Notes: generated by a model not told the origin, from the letters alone. Counted from the first letter of the stretch, positions 7,227 to 16,676 are shown. The stretch: 59,881 nucleotides of DNA from Paenibacillus radicis (ex Gao et al. 2016) (GCF_014641555.1 NZ_BMHY01000024.1:6754-66634), one strand, 5' to 3'. A program made the numbers and translations.

Positions 7227-7876
7227 TACAATGAACCTCGTAAGAGAGTCACGATGTCGGTCGTAACCGCATCGATTTCTTTCTCACCGTCGACTTCGCG
7301 AAGAAGACTTTTACCGCTGTAATAGTCAAGAAGCGGAGCGGTTTTGGAAATATATTCGTCAAGCCGCGTGCCGACTTTCTCTTCCGTATCGTCCGACCGT
7401 TGATACAATTCGCCGCCGCATTTGTCGCAGACGCCTTCTTGCTTCGGCGGATTGAAAATCACATGGTAGGTCGAGCCGCATGCTTTGCAGATGCGTCTTC
7501 CCGTCAAACGAGCGAGCAGAAAGCCGCGGTCAACTTTTAAATTAATAACGTGGTCGATGCCCCGGTTCAATTCCGCGAGCATTACATCAAGCGCTTCGGC
7601 CTGCTGCAAGGTGCGTGGAAAGCCGTCAAGCAAAAACCCTTTGTTGCAATCGTCCAGTGCGAGACGTTCTTTTACAATCCCGTTCGTAATCTCATCGGGA
7701 ACGAGCAGCCCTTGATCGACATACTCTTTCGCTTTGAGACCTAGCGGAGTCCCTTGTTTCATCGCAAGGCGGAATGCATCGCCAGTAGAGATATGCGGAA
7801 TGCCAAACTCTTCTACGATACGCTCAGCTTGCGTTCCCTTGCCGGCTCCCGGAGGGCCCATGAATAAGATGTTCAT
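7226..7876 (-). CDS. adk: Adenylate kinase, zinc-containing LID
   Basis: 216 residues catalysing ATP + AMP to 2 ADP. P-loop GPPGAGKGT (7-15), LLDGFPRT (82-89) and a LID domain with four cysteines (C130, C133, C150, C153) that form the structural zinc site typical of Gram-positive enzymes. An in-frame ATG at 7927 would add 17 residues. The start at 7874-7876 with GAGGAAG upstream gives the conserved MNILFMGPPG N-terminus. Confidence 0.97.
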   Translation of the reverse strand: MNILFMGPPGAGKGTQAERIVEEFGIPHISTGDAFRLAMKQGTPLGLKAKEYVDQGLLVPDEITNGIVKERLALDDCNKGFLLDGFPRTLQQAEALDVMLAELNRGIDHVINLKVDRGFLLARLTGRRICKACGSTYHVIFNPPKQEGVCDKCGGELYQRSDDTEEKVGTRLDEYISKTAPLLDYYSGKSLLREVDGEKEIDAVTTDIVTLLRGSL

Positions 7877-7966
7877 TGACGTCTTCCTCGCTTTAAGCAC
7901 AATAGGCTCATGCGGGTTCCGCAACATCGCATGCGACGAACACGGAATCCCGATCAGAACCTATTG

Positions 7967-9268
7967 TTATTTATTGATAAACCCTTTGTAATGGCGTTTG
8001 ATCAACTGGCTCTCGATTTGCTTCATCGTGTCAAGCGCAACGCCGATAACAATCAGAAGCGAGGTGCCGCCGAGCTGCACCGTACGCGGCAATCCAGCAA
8101 GTGTTCCGAAGAGCACCGGAAGAATCGAAATAACCGCTAGGAAAATCGCACCGGTCAGTGTAATCCGTGACATTACGCGAGTCAGATAAGAGGAAGTTGG
8201 TTTACCCGGACGAATGCCTGGGATATAACCGCCGTTCTTCTTCATTTGATCCGCCATTTGTACCGGATTAATTTGAACGAAGGTATAGAAAAAGGTGAAA
8301 CCGATGATTAACAATACGTACAACACCATGCCAAGCGGCGCGTCGTACATCATATTATTAATAATCCAGTTCGCTACCGAGTTCCCCGTAAAGAATTGGG
8401 CAATCGTGACCGGGAACATAAGGAGCGATACCGCGAAAATGACCGGAATAACGCCAGCGCCGTTCACTTTCATCGGAATGTGCGTCGACTGTCCACCGTA
8501 CATTTTCCGACCAACTACGCGCTTAGCGTATTGAACCGGAATTTTACGAATGCCTTGCTGAACGAAGATAACGCCTACGATGATTGCGATGATCACGATA
8601 AGGATCAGAACCATCTTGCCAATGTTCAAGAACAATTGGCCGTCTGCGTTAATGAATTGATCTTGGTAGATCGTACGAATATGTCCTGGAATACCTGCTG
8701 CAATCGCCGCAAAGATCAGGATCGAAATACCGTTGCCGATACCACGTTCCGTAATCTGTTCGCCGAGCCACATCAGGAAGGACACACCCGCTGTCAATAT
8801 GAGCGCGATGAGCAGGTAATCTACGAATGTAGCACCCGGGATCATTTGGCTGTTATATTGACGGTTGAAGCCAACAGCTGTTGCAAAACCTTGTACCAAA
8901 CCAAGAATAACCGTGCCGTAACGCGTAATTTGTGCGAGCTTCTTCTTTCCGTTCTCGCCTTCCTTCGCCCATTCCGCAAACTTCGGAATAACATCCATCG
9001 ATAACAGCTGAACGATAATCGACGCTGTGATATAAGGCGTTATGCCGATAGCAAAGATGGAAAACTGGAATAGCGCACCGCCGGAAAAAGTGTTCAGCAA
9101 ACCAAACATATCTGCGCCAGCAGCGTCTACTTGTTTGAATACGTTTTTGTCAACACCTGGCACCGGAATGAAAGCACCGATGCGATATACGAGCAGAATG
9201 AAAAGGGTGAACAGGATCCGCTTGCGCAAATCCTCCACTTTCCAAATGTTGGACACGGTTTTGAACAA
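7967..9268 (-). CDS. secY: Preprotein translocase channel SecY
   Basis: 433 residues with ten predicted membrane helices. The conserved first segment MFKTVSNIWKVEDLRKRI, the plug-adjacent FSGGALFQFSIFAIGITPYI region and the cytoplasmic loop with YAKRVVGRKMYGG mark SecY. It forms the SecYEG channel; secE is at 38776 in this window. Translation begins at TTG (9266-9268), directly after the rplO stop (TAATTG), with GAGGTGA correctly spaced. TTG is unusual for so strongly expressed a gene, but the family alignment supports it. Confidence 0.97.
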   Translation of the reverse strand: MFKTVSNIWKVEDLRKRILFTLFILLVYRIGAFIPVPGVDKNVFKQVDAAGADMFGLLNTFSGGALFQFSIFAIGITPYITASIIVQLLSMDVIPKFAEWAKEGENGKKKLAQITRYGTVILGLVQGFATAVGFNRQYNSQMIPGATFVDYLLIALILTAGVSFLMWLGEQITERGIGNGISILIFAAIAAGIPGHIRTIYQDQFINADGQLFLNIGKMVLILIVIIAIIVGVIFVQQGIRKIPVQYAKRVVGRKMYGGQSTHIPMKVNGAGVIPVIFAVSLLMFPVTIAQFFTGNSVANWIINNMMYDAPLGMVLYVLLIIGFTFFYTFVQINPVQMADQMKKNGGYIPGIRPGKPTSSYLTRVMSRITLTGAIFLAVISILPVLFGTLAGLPRTVQLGGTSLLIVIGVALDTMKQIESQLIKRHYKGFINK

Positions 9269-9709
9269 TTAGATCACCTCGGTTTTACCGCCGGCAGCCT
9301 GGATCTTCTCTACCGCAGATTGAGAGAATTTACTTGCTTTTACAGTCAGTTGAACCTGGATTTCGCCATTACCCAAAATCTTAATACCGGCGAGTGGATT
9401 TTTAACAATCCCCTGCTCAAGAAGAACTTGTGGAGTAACTTCGGTACCTGCTGCAAAGCTGTTCAATTCTTCAATGTTGACTACGGCATATTCTTTGCGG
9501 AAACGGTTGTTGAAACCACGTTTCGGAAGACGACGGTACAATGGGTTTTGACCACCCTCGAAACCAGGGCGTACACCGCCGCCGGAACGAGCGTTTTGAC
9601 CTTTGTGGCCTCTGCCTGCTGTTTTGCCGTTACCGGAGCCAATACCGCGGCCTTTGCGTTTGTTAACTTGCTTAGAGCCTGGTGCTGGTGCGAGTTCATG
9701 CAATTTCAT
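9269..9709 (-). CDS. rplO: 50S ribosomal protein L15
   Basis: 146 residues starting MKLHELAPAPGSKQ, with the glycine/arginine-rich KRKGRGIGSGNGKTAGRGHKG stretch (about 18-37), PGFEGGQNPLYRRLPKRGF and a C-terminal globular domain. It binds 23S rRNA domains near the peptidyl transferase region. It follows rpmD and its stop abuts the secY start. Confidence 0.98.
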   Translation of the reverse strand: MKLHELAPAPGSKQVNKRKGRGIGSGNGKTAGRGHKGQNARSGGGVRPGFEGGQNPLYRRLPKRGFNNRFRKEYAVVNIEELNSFAAGTEVTPQVLLEQGIVKNPLAGIKILGNGEIQVQLTVKASKFSQSAVEKIQAAGGKTEVI

Positions 9710-9750
9710 CGTTCTTGCACCTCCTTATAGATTTCTGCTTGCATCTATTG

Positions 9751-9930
9751 CTACACTTCTTCGACTTTGATCAAATGGCTAACCGAGCTAACCATACCGC
9801 GAACGGCTGGGCTGTCATTCAGTACAACCGATTGACGAATCTTGCGAAGACCGAACGATTCGACGGTTGCGCGTTGTTTCTCGTTGCGGCCGATCAAACT
9901 GCGAACGAGGGTGATTTGCAATTTTGCCAT
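9751..9930 (-). CDS. rpmD: 50S ribosomal protein L30
   Basis: A 59-residue protein beginning MAKLQITLVRSLIGRNEKQ and ending SHLIKVEEV. The KQRATVESFGLRKIRQSV block (18-35) is diagnostic. The family is normally 58-62 residues, so the gene is full length. It lies 13 bases after rpsE and 41 bases before rplO, with AAGGAGGG upstream. Confidence 0.97.
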   Translation of the reverse strand: MAKLQITLVRSLIGRNEKQRATVESFGLRKIRQSVVLNDSPAVRGMVSSVSHLIKVEEV

Positions 9931-9943
9931 CTTATTTCCCTCC

Positions 9944-10444
9944 TTAACCTAACAGCTCTTCGACAGTTTTACCGCGAAGCTTCGCTACGTCTTCCGCACG
10001 TTTCAGACGGGAAAGACCTTCAAGCGTTGCGTTTACCATGTTCATGGAGTTCGAAGAACCGAGGGATTTCGTCAAAATATCGCCTACACCAGCCAGTTCA
10101 AGTACTGCACGAACTGGACCGCCGGCGATAACACCAGTACCTTTGGATGCTGGTTTCAGAAGAACTTCACCAGCGCCGAAGTGTCCAAGCACAAGGTGAG
10201 GAATAGTTGTACCTACGAGTGGTACATGGATCAGGTTTTTCTTAGCATCTTCGATACCTTTGCGAATCGCATCTGGTACTTCGCCTGCTTTACCGATCCC
10301 TGCGCCGACATGACCTTGGCCGTCGCCGACAACTACGAGCGCGCTAAAGCTAAAACGGCGTCCGCCTTTTACTACTTTTGCTACGCGGTTGATATTAACC
10401 ACTTTTTCAGTCAGTTCACCCAACGTATTCGGATCTATACGCAA
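9944..10444 (-). CDS. rpsE: 30S ribosomal protein S5
   Basis: 166 residues. The double-stranded-RNA-binding-like N domain shows KVVNINRVAKVVKGGRRFSF (about 14-33) and GDGQGHVGAGIGKAGEVPDAI (42-62). The C domain shows GTGVIAGGPVRAVLE. The spectinomycin-contact loop (VVKGGRRF) has no obvious resistance change. It helps translational accuracy in the 30S body. It lies between rplR and rpmD. Confidence 0.98.
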   Translation of the reverse strand: MRIDPNTLGELTEKVVNINRVAKVVKGGRRFSFSALVVVGDGQGHVGAGIGKAGEVPDAIRKGIEDAKKNLIHVPLVGTTIPHLVLGHFGAGEVLLKPASKGTGVIAGGPVRAVLELAGVGDILTKSLGSSNSMNMVNATLEGLSRLKRAEDVAKLRGKTVEELLG

Positions 10445-10473
10445 GTCGTTTACCTCCTTTTAAGTAAATTCGA

Positions 10474-10842
10474 CTAGAATTCCAGACCAGCTTCGCGAGC
10501 TGCGTTAGCAAGCGCCTGAATTCTGCCATGATACAAGTAGCCACCGCGGTCAAATACGATTGCAGTATGACCTTTCGCTTTTGCGCGTTGTGCTACCAAT
10601 TCGCCAACTTTACGAGCAGCCTCTACGCTGCCTCCGTTGCCGATCGCTTCAGCCAGTTCTTTATCCAGCGTGGATGCCGATGCTATAGTTACGCCATTCA
10701 CATCATCGATCAATTGAGCGTAGATGTGTTTGGAAGAACGAAACACCGAGAGACGTGGACGAGCAACCGTTCCAGTGATTTTTTTACGAACACGCAAGTG
10801 TCTTTTCAGACGAGCCTTGTTTTTATCGCCTTTCGTAATCAT
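10474..10842 (-). CDS. rplR: 50S ribosomal protein L18
   Basis: 122 residues starting MITKGDKNKARLKRH. The L18 signature RPRLSVFRSSKHIYAQLIDD (about 29-48) and the C-terminal FDRGGYLYHGRIQALANAAREAGL are intact. It attaches 5S rRNA to the 50S subunit with L5. It lies between rplF and rpsE. Confidence 0.98.
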   Translation of the reverse strand: MITKGDKNKARLKRHLRVRKKITGTVARPRLSVFRSSKHIYAQLIDDVNGVTIASASTLDKELAEAIGNGGSVEAARKVGELVAQRAKAKGHTAIVFDRGGYLYHGRIQALANAAREAGLEF

Positions 10843-10903
10843 TCAAGGTTCACTCCTTTCATTCTGCCTTATACCGCTATTTTAAGCAGCCCATTCAGAC
10901 TGC

Positions 10904-11446
10904 TTATTTCTTCTTACCAGCTTTACCTTCTTTGCGGATGATGCGTTCACCTTCATACTTGATACCTTTACCTTTGTAAGGCTCTGGCTCACGTACGGAG
11001 CGGATTTGAGCAGCAACAGCGCCTACGCGCTCTTTGTCGATACCGCGAACAGTGATCTTCGTGTTCACTGGCACTTCAAACTCAATTCCTTGCTCAGGAG
11101 TGATCTCCACAGGGTGGGAGTAACCAACGTTAAGAACGATCTTATCGCCAGTTTTGCTTGCACGGTAACCTACGCCTACGAGCTCCAAATTTTTCGAGAA
11201 CCCTTCGGTAACGCCGCTCACCATGTTAGCGATAACGCTGCGAGTTGTTCCGTGCAGGGAACGATGCAATTTATTGTCAGAAGGACGTTCTACTACGATC
11301 TCGCTCTCCGCAACATTAATTTTCATGTCTTTATGGAGTTCGCGGGAAAGCGTACCTTTCGGTCCTTTAACGGTAATGAATGTGTTGTCCAAGTTGATGG
11401 ATACGCCGTTAGGCACTTGGATCGGTTTACGACCAATACGGGACAT
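10904..11446 (-). CDS. rplF: 50S ribosomal protein L6
   Basis: 180 residues in two L6 repeats: MSRIGRKPIQVPNGV at the start, VKGPKGTLSRELH (28-40), GVGYRAS near 92-98, and the C-terminal EPEPYKGKGIKYEGERIIRKEGKAGKKK. It sits near the factor-binding site of the 50S subunit. It is followed by rplR after 61 bases. Confidence 0.98.
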   Translation of the reverse strand: MSRIGRKPIQVPNGVSINLDNTFITVKGPKGTLSRELHKDMKINVAESEIVVERPSDNKLHRSLHGTTRSVIANMVSGVTEGFSKNLELVGVGYRASKTGDKIVLNVGYSHPVEITPEQGIEFEVPVNTKITVRGIDKERVGAVAAQIRSVREPEPYKGKGIKYEGERIIRKEGKAGKKK

Positions 11447-11477
11447 TGTTACACCTCCAATCGTTGTGACTTGTTAC

Positions 11478-11876
<399 letters not shown>

Positions 11877-11907
11877 TTGTGTTAACCTCCTTCCCGAACT
11901 AGGCTTA

Positions 11908-12093
11908 TTACCAGCTTGCTTTTTTAACGCCAGGAATCTGGCCTTTGTATGCTAACTCGCGGAAACAAATCCGGCAAATTTTGAACTTTTGCAAAACAGA
12001 GTGCGGACGGCCACAACGTTCACAGCGCGTATATGCACGCACTTTAAATTTCGGTGTACGTTGTTGCTTCACTTTCATCGAAGTTTTTGCCAC
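11908..12093 (-). CDS. rpsN: 30S ribosomal protein S14, zinc type (S14Z)
   Basis: 61 residues with C24-x2-C27 and C40-x2-C43 (RCERCGRP and CRICFRELA), the four-cysteine zinc ribbon of type Z S14. This short form is typical of the spc operon of Bacillota, while a zinc-free paralogue often lies elsewhere. It is placed between rplE and rpsH. Confidence 0.98.
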   Translation of the reverse strand: MAKTSMKVKQQRTPKFKVRAYTRCERCGRPHSVLQKFKICRICFRELAYKGQIPGVKKASW

Positions 12094-12119
12094 TGGGTAT
12101 TACACCTCCTAAAAGTGGA

Positions 12120-12662
12120 TTACTTCGCAAACGGCATGCCCAATTGGGTCAGCAGTTCACGAGATTCTTCGTCCGTTTTTGCCGTAGTGACGATAACGAT
12201 GTCCATACCACGAACTTTATCGACCTTATCGTACTCGATCTCTGGGAAGATCAATTGCTCTTTCAAGCCAAGCGTATAGTTACCGCGTCCGTCGAATGCT
12301 TTCGTCGACACACCGCGGAAGTCACGAACGCGTGGGAGCGATATGTTGAACAGCTTGTCAAGGAAGTAGTACATGCGCTCACCGCGCAGCGTTACTTTAA
12401 CCCCAATCGGCATGTCCTCACGAAGTTTAAAGCCGGCAATGGACTTCTTCGCGCGAGTAACAACAGGTTTTTGACCGGAAATGATGCGAAGCTCTTCGAC
12501 AGCCACATCAAGCACTTTGGAGTTAGCAACTGCTTCGCCAACACCCATGTTGATTACGACTTTCTCGATTTTCGGCACTTGCATTACAGTCGTATAGTTG
12601 AACTTCTGCATTAGAGCAGGCGTAATGTCATTAAGAAAACGATCTTTCATTCTTGCAGCCAT
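12120..12662 (-). CDS. rplE: 50S ribosomal protein L5
   Basis: 180 residues. MQVPKIEKVVINMGVGEA, KPVVTRAKKSIAGFKLRE and LPRVRDFRGVS are the L5 blocks. It binds 5S rRNA and contacts P-site tRNA. Two in-frame ATGs lie close together. The one at 12662 (MAARMKDRF) is chosen because GGAGG is nine bases upstream, whereas the ATG at 12668 leaves only three bases. Confidence 0.97.
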   Translation of the reverse strand: MAARMKDRFLNDITPALMQKFNYTTVMQVPKIEKVVINMGVGEAVANSKVLDVAVEELRIISGQKPVVTRAKKSIAGFKLREDMPIGVKVTLRGERMYYFLDKLFNISLPRVRDFRGVSTKAFDGRGNYTLGLKEQLIFPEIEYDKVDKVRGMDIVIVTTAKTDEESRELLTQLGMPFAK

Positions 12663-12693
12663 TTTCATGGACCTCCTTTCCTACGGTTAACGA

Positions 12694-13047
12694 TTAGTCG
12701 ATCACTTCGCCGGAGCGTTTAGCGATCCGGACTTTTTTGCCGTTTTCCAGCACTTTGTATCCGATACGAGTTACTTTACCGCTCTTCGGATCAATGTGCA
12801 TTACGTTCGATACGTGAATCGGAGCTTCTTGCTCGATGATGCCGCCTTGCGGGTTAACCTGCGAAGGGCGAGTATGCTTCTTCACCATATTGACGCCTTC
12901 TACGAGTACGCGATTTTCACGCGGATACGCAGCGATTACACGGCCTTTTTTGCCTTTGTCCTTACCGGAAATGACGATGACCGTGTCGTCTTTTTTGACG
13001 TGCAATTTGTTGTTGTGCGATTCAAGAATTTTTTTCAGTCTTGGCAT
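12694..13047 (-). CDS. rplX: 50S ribosomal protein L24
   Basis: 117 residues with a KOW motif near the start (DDTVIVISGKDKGKKGRVI, about 20-38) and VEGVNMVKKHTRPSQ (49-63). L24 is an assembly initiator near the exit tunnel. It begins MPRLKKILESHNNKLHVKK, a little longer at the N-terminus than the Bacillus protein, but AGGAGGT is well placed before this ATG. Confidence 0.97.
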   Translation of the reverse strand: MPRLKKILESHNNKLHVKKDDTVIVISGKDKGKKGRVIAAYPRENRVLVEGVNMVKKHTRPSQVNPQGGIIEQEAPIHVSNVMHIDPKSGKVTRIGYKVLENGKKVRIAKRSGEVID

Positions 13048-13116
13048 TGATTACACCTCCTGCTCACTTAAGCTTTCAGGCATTTATAGAACCCACACGA
13101 TTGTGGGATCAGTCGA

Positions 13117-13485
13117 TTAGATAACCTCTGGAGCAAGCGATACGATTTTCATGAAATCTTTATCGCGAAGCTCACGGGCAACTGGTCCAAAGATACGAGT
13201 GCCGCGAGGGCTCTTATCTTCTTTAACGATAACCGCTGCATTCTCGTCGAATGCGATGTAGGAACCGTCTTTACGACGAACCGCACGCTTCGTACGAACG
13301 ATAACCGCTTTTACTACATCACCTTTTTTGACAACGCCGCCTGGTGTTGCTTGTTTGACGGAGCACACGATCAGATCGCCGATTGCACCGACACGGCGTC
13401 CAGTACCGCCAAGAACACGAATACACATCAGTTCTTTCGCACCAGAGTTATCAGCAACTCGCAAACGAGTAAATGGTTGAATCAT
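13117..13485 (-). CDS. rplN: 50S ribosomal protein L14
   Basis: 122 residues starting MIQPFTRLRVADNSGAKELMCIRVLGG, with DVVKAVIVRTKRAVRRKDGSYI and GTRIFGPVARELRDKDFMKIVSLAPEVI. L14 lies at the subunit interface and is also the docking site of RsfS. It lies between rpsQ and rplX with normal spacing. Confidence 0.98.
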   Translation of the reverse strand: MIQPFTRLRVADNSGAKELMCIRVLGGTGRRVGAIGDLIVCSVKQATPGGVVKKGDVVKAVIVRTKRAVRRKDGSYIAFDENAAVIVKEDKSPRGTRIFGPVARELRDKDFMKIVSLAPEVI

Positions 13486-13531
13486 TTTAACGTCCTCCTT
13501 CCGGGCAAATGCTCAATAACTTCATCACACA

Positions 13532-13795
13532 TTAAAGGACAACGGCCACTTCAACAACTTCAATCAGTCTGAAGCGTTTGTCTTTCGAAAGCGGACGAGT
13601 CTCCATGATTTTCACGATGTCGCCAATTTTCGCTTGATTGTTCTCATCATGCGCCTTGAACTTTTTCGTGTACTTGATGCGTTTATGGTACAAATTATGT
13701 TTTTTGTAGGTTTCTACAGCCACCACAATTGTTTTATCCATTTTATCGCTTACGACTTTTCCGACTTGAACTTTGCGGGCATTGCGTTCGCTCAT
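13532..13795 (-). CDS. rpsQ: 30S ribosomal protein S17
   Basis: 87 residues starting MSERNARKVQVGKVVSDKMDKTIVV, an OB-fold primary 16S rRNA binder. The signature GDIVKIMETRPLSKDKRFRL is present near 60-78. It lies between rpmC and rplN. Confidence 0.98.
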   Translation of the reverse strand: MSERNARKVQVGKVVSDKMDKTIVVAVETYKKHNLYHKRIKYTKKFKAHDENNQAKIGDIVKIMETRPLSKDKRFRLIEVVEVAVVL

Positions 13796-13837
13796 GTTCT
13801 TCCTCCTTCCTTACACCTTGGTATAATCAAGGTCAGC

Positions 13838-14041
13838 TTAGTTAGCTGCTATACCGAGTTCTCTTTCATGCAAAATGGTTTTAGCGCGAGCAATGTTCTT
13901 ACGCACGTCACGAATACGTGTCGGGCTTTCCAGTTGGCCGGTAGCCAATTGGAAACGAAGGTTGAAGAGCTCTTCTTTAAAACCAGCGATTTTTACTTCT
14001 ATCTCAGCAGAGGTAAGGTTGCGAAATTCACTAGCCTTCAT
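13838..14041 (-). CDS. rpmC: 50S ribosomal protein L29
   Basis: 67 residues, two-helix L29: MKASEFRNLTSAEIEVKI, then KEELFNLRFQLATGQL and RIRDVRKNIARAKTILHERE. A GTG four codons upstream is also open. The ATG at 14039-14041 fits the family and has GGTGGTGA upstream. It overlaps the end of rplP by 11 bases. L29 binds next to the tunnel exit where SRP and trigger factor dock. Confidence 0.97.
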   Translation of the reverse strand: MKASEFRNLTSAEIEVKIAGFKEELFNLRFQLATGQLESPTRIRDVRKNIARAKTILHERELGIAAN

Positions 14042-14465
14042 TTGCTTCACCACCCACTTCTTCGCGTTTCACGAACTTCGTTTTGATCGGGAGTTTGTGG
14101 GACGCGAGGCGCATCGCTTCACGAGCGATTTCTTCGGAGACACCAGCCAGCTCAAACATGATTTTGCCAGGTTTGACGACTGCAACCCACTTCTCAACGT
14201 TACCTTTACCGCTACCCATACGAACCTCGAGAGGTTTTTGAGTGATCGGTTTATCAGGGAAAATCTTAATCCATACTTTACCGCCACGTTTGATGTAGCG
14301 AGTCATAGCAATACGAGCCGCTTCGATCTGACGGTTAGTGATCCATGAAGGCTCAAGTGCTTGAAGGCCGTATTCGCCGAAAGCTACTTCAGTGCCGCCT
14401 TTAGCGCGACCCTTCATGTGACCGCGTTGTTGTTTGCGGTGTTTGACACGTTTAGGTACCAACAT
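14031..14465 (-). CDS. rplP: 50S ribosomal protein L16
   Basis: 144 residues starting MLVPKRVKHRKQQRGHMKGRAKGG, the normal L16 N-terminus, with WITNRQIEAARIAMTRYIKRGGKVWIKIFP. It helps place A-site tRNA, and the RMGSGKGNVEKWV loop (82-94) is the segment nearest the tRNA elbow. It lies between rpsC and rpmC and overlaps rpmC. Confidence 0.98.
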   Translation of the reverse strand: MLVPKRVKHRKQQRGHMKGRAKGGTEVAFGEYGLQALEPSWITNRQIEAARIAMTRYIKRGGKVWIKIFPDKPITQKPLEVRMGSGKGNVEKWVAVVKPGKIMFELAGVSEEIAREAMRLASHKLPIKTKFVKREEVGGEANEG

Positions 14466-14467
14466 GA

Positions 14468-15130
14468 TTAGTTGCCTCCTTCCTGGGGAGCTTTCTTCTT
14501 AGCTGGAAGGACTTCGCCGCGATAGATCCATACTTTTACGCCGATACGGCCGTAAGTCGTATGCGCTTCAGCTGTGCCATAGTCAATATCAGCACGCAGC
14601 GTATGAAGCGGAACTGTTCCTTCGCTGTAGCCTTCCGAACGAGCAATTTCAGCACCGCCGAGACGACCGCTAACTGCGGTTTTGATCCCTTTAGCGCCTG
14701 CACGCATCGAACGTTGAATCGCTTGTTTCAAAGCACGACGGAATGAAACGCGACGCTCAAGTTGTTGCGCAATGCTTTCAGCTACAAGAATAGCGTCCAG
14801 ATCTGCTTGTTTAATTTCGGAAATGTTAATGTGTACTTTTTTGCCTTTAGTGATCTTGCCAAGCTCCGTGCGCAGGTTTTCCACTTCGGAACCGCCTTTG
14901 CCGATAACCATACCCGGCTTAGCCGTTTGAATCGTCACGTTAACGCGGTTAGCCGCGCGCTCGATTTCGATGTGGGATACTGCCGCATCTTTCAGTTTGT
15001 TCTTGAGGTACTCACGAATTTTCACGTCTTCAAGAAGAAGATCGCCGAAGTCTTTGCCTGCGTACCATTTGGATTCCCAATCGCGGATAATCCCAACACG
15101 CAAACCGACCGGATTTACCTTTTGACCCAC
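14468..15130 (-). CDS. rpsC: 30S ribosomal protein S3
   Basis: 220 residues. MGQKVNPVGLRVGIIRDWES at the N-terminus, a KH domain with VIGKGGSEVENLR (about 75-87), and the C-terminal GRLGGAEIARSEGYSEGTVPLHTLRADIDYG block. S3 lines the mRNA entry channel. The start codon is GTG (15128-15130) with AAGGAGGG upstream. Two bases separate it from rplP. Confidence 0.98.
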   Translation of the reverse strand: MGQKVNPVGLRVGIIRDWESKWYAGKDFGDLLLEDVKIREYLKNKLKDAAVSHIEIERAANRVNVTIQTAKPGMVIGKGGSEVENLRTELGKITKGKKVHINISEIKQADLDAILVAESIAQQLERRVSFRRALKQAIQRSMRAGAKGIKTAVSGRLGGAEIARSEGYSEGTVPLHTLRADIDYGTAEAHTTYGRIGVKVWIYRGEVLPAKKKAPQEGGN

Positions 15131-15143
15131 ACGTTATCCCTCC

Positions 15144-15479
15144 TTATTTTTCAGATACCACCAAAGTGATGTGGCTGGTTCTTTTGTTGATCTTACTTGC
15201 ACGTCCCATAGCACGTGGGCGGAAACGTTTCATTGTCGGACCTTGGTTCACGAATACTTGCGTGACAACCAGTTTGTTCACATCCAATTGGTAGTTGTGC
15301 TCAGCGTTAGCAATAGCAGAGTTCAGCAACTTCTCAACAATCGGGGAAGCAGATTTCGGCGTGTGACGCAAAATAGCGATCGCTTCGCCTACTTTTTTGC
15401 CGCGAATCAAATCGACAACTAGCTGTGCTTTACGAGGAGCAATACGTACGAAATTTACGTGCGCTTTAGCTTCTGGCAT
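15144..15479 (-). CDS. rplV: 50S ribosomal protein L22
   Basis: 111 residues starting MPEAKAHVNFVRIAPRKAQLV. The C-terminal beta hairpin (about 80-105: GPTMKRFRPRAMGRASKINKRTSHITLV) reaches into the exit tunnel. No deletion is seen in the MKRFRPRAMGRA tip linked to macrolide resistance. An in-frame ATG at 15500 is rejected, because AGGAGG lies just before the ATG at 15479. Confidence 0.98.
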   Translation of the reverse strand: MPEAKAHVNFVRIAPRKAQLVVDLIRGKKVGEAIAILRHTPKSASPIVEKLLNSAIANAEHNYQLDVNKLVVTQVFVNQGPTMKRFRPRAMGRASKINKRTSHITLVVSEK

Positions 15480-15521
15480 GGATGAACCTCCTCTCAACAT
15501 TCATAAAAAATAGTGGGCAAA

Positions 15522-15800
15522 TTAACGTCTGCCCGTTTTCTTATCGTCGTCATGGCCTTTGTACGTACGAGTTGGTGCAAATTCACCGAACTTGTGTCCT
15601 ACCATGTCTTCTGTTACATAAACCGGCACGTGTTTACGGCCGTCATACACCGCAATTGTGTGTCCAATGAATTGCGGGAAAATTGTCGAGCGACGCGACC
15701 AAGTTTTAATCACGACTTTTTTGTTGCTTTCGTTCAGTTCCTCGACCTTTTTGAGCAGGTGGCCGTCAATAAACGGTCCTTTTTTCAAACTGCGACCCAT
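15522..15800 (-). CDS. rpsS: 30S ribosomal protein S19
   Basis: 92 residues starting MGRSLKKGPFIDGHLLKKV, with the S19 signature TIAVYDGRKHVPVYVTEDMVGHKFGEFAPTRTYKGH spread over 48-83. It forms a head complex with S13. It lies between rplB and rplV. Confidence 0.98.
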   Translation of the reverse strand: MGRSLKKGPFIDGHLLKKVEELNESNKKVVIKTWSRRSTIFPQFIGHTIAVYDGRKHVPVYVTEDMVGHKFGEFAPTRTYKGHDDDKKTGRR

Positions 15801-15845
15801 TCGGAGTCCTCCCTTCGCGGAAACGTAGCTTGTATCAAGCGGTTA

Positions 15846-16676
15846 TTACTTCGTACGACGACGAATAATATATTGGCTCGATGCTTTTTTCTTCTTACGC
15901 GTTTTGTAACCAAGCGTCGGTTTGCCCCAAGGAGACATCGGGGATTTACGACCGATTGGAGCACGGCCTTCACCACCACCGTGTGGGTGATCGTTCGGGT
16001 TCATTACTACGCCGCGGACTTCAGGACGTTTGCCCATCCAACGGGAACGACCAGCTTTACCGATTTTCACGAGTTCGTGATCTTCGTTGCCAACAGAACC
16101 GATTGTTGCACGGCAAGTGTTCAGAATACGACGTACTTCACCGGAAGTCAGACGAACGGAAACATAGTCGCCTTCTTTACCAAGAAGTTGAGCATCTGTA
16201 CCAGCTGCGCGAACCAATTGGCCGCCTTTACCTGGTTTCAGCTCGATGTTGTGGATAACTGTACCGACAGGAATATTCACAAGCGGCAACGCGTTACCAA
16301 TTTTGATATCTGAAGTAGGACCGGAAACGACCTTATCGCCAACTTTCAGACCTTTTGGTGCGATGATGTAAGCTTTCTCACCGTCAACATAGTGAATCAA
16401 AGCGATATTCGATGTACGGTTTGGATCGTATTCGATCGAAGCCACGTTGCCGATGATACCGTCTTTGTTACGTTTGAAATCGATGATCCGGTATTTACGT
16501 TTGTGTCCGCCGCCGTGGTGACGAACCGTAATTTTACCTTGGTTGTTGCGGCCAGCTTTTTTGAAAAGCGGAGCAAGCAACGATTTCTCCGGTGTGCTTG
16601 TTGTGATCTCTTCAAAAGTCGAGACGGACATGCCGCGACGGGCCGGGGAAGTCGGTTTATACTTTTTGATTGGCAC
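15846..16676 (-). CDS. rplB: 50S ribosomal protein L2
   Basis: 276 residues, the usual L2 length. Blocks seen: MPIKKYKPTSPARRGMSV, KPGKGGQLVRAAGTDAQLLG (about 147-166) and the conserved MNPNDHPHGGGEGRAPIG, whose histidine lies near the peptidyl transferase centre. It lies between rplW and rpsS. Confidence 0.99.
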   Translation of the reverse strand: MPIKKYKPTSPARRGMSVSTFEEITTSTPEKSLLAPLFKKAGRNNQGKITVRHHGGGHKRKYRIIDFKRNKDGIIGNVASIEYDPNRTSNIALIHYVDGEKAYIIAPKGLKVGDKVVSGPTSDIKIGNALPLVNIPVGTVIHNIELKPGKGGQLVRAAGTDAQLLGKEGDYVSVRLTSGEVRRILNTCRATIGSVGNEDHELVKIGKAGRSRWMGKRPEVRGVVMNPNDHPHGGGEGRAPIGRKSPMSPWGKPTLGYKTRKKKKASSQYIIRRRTK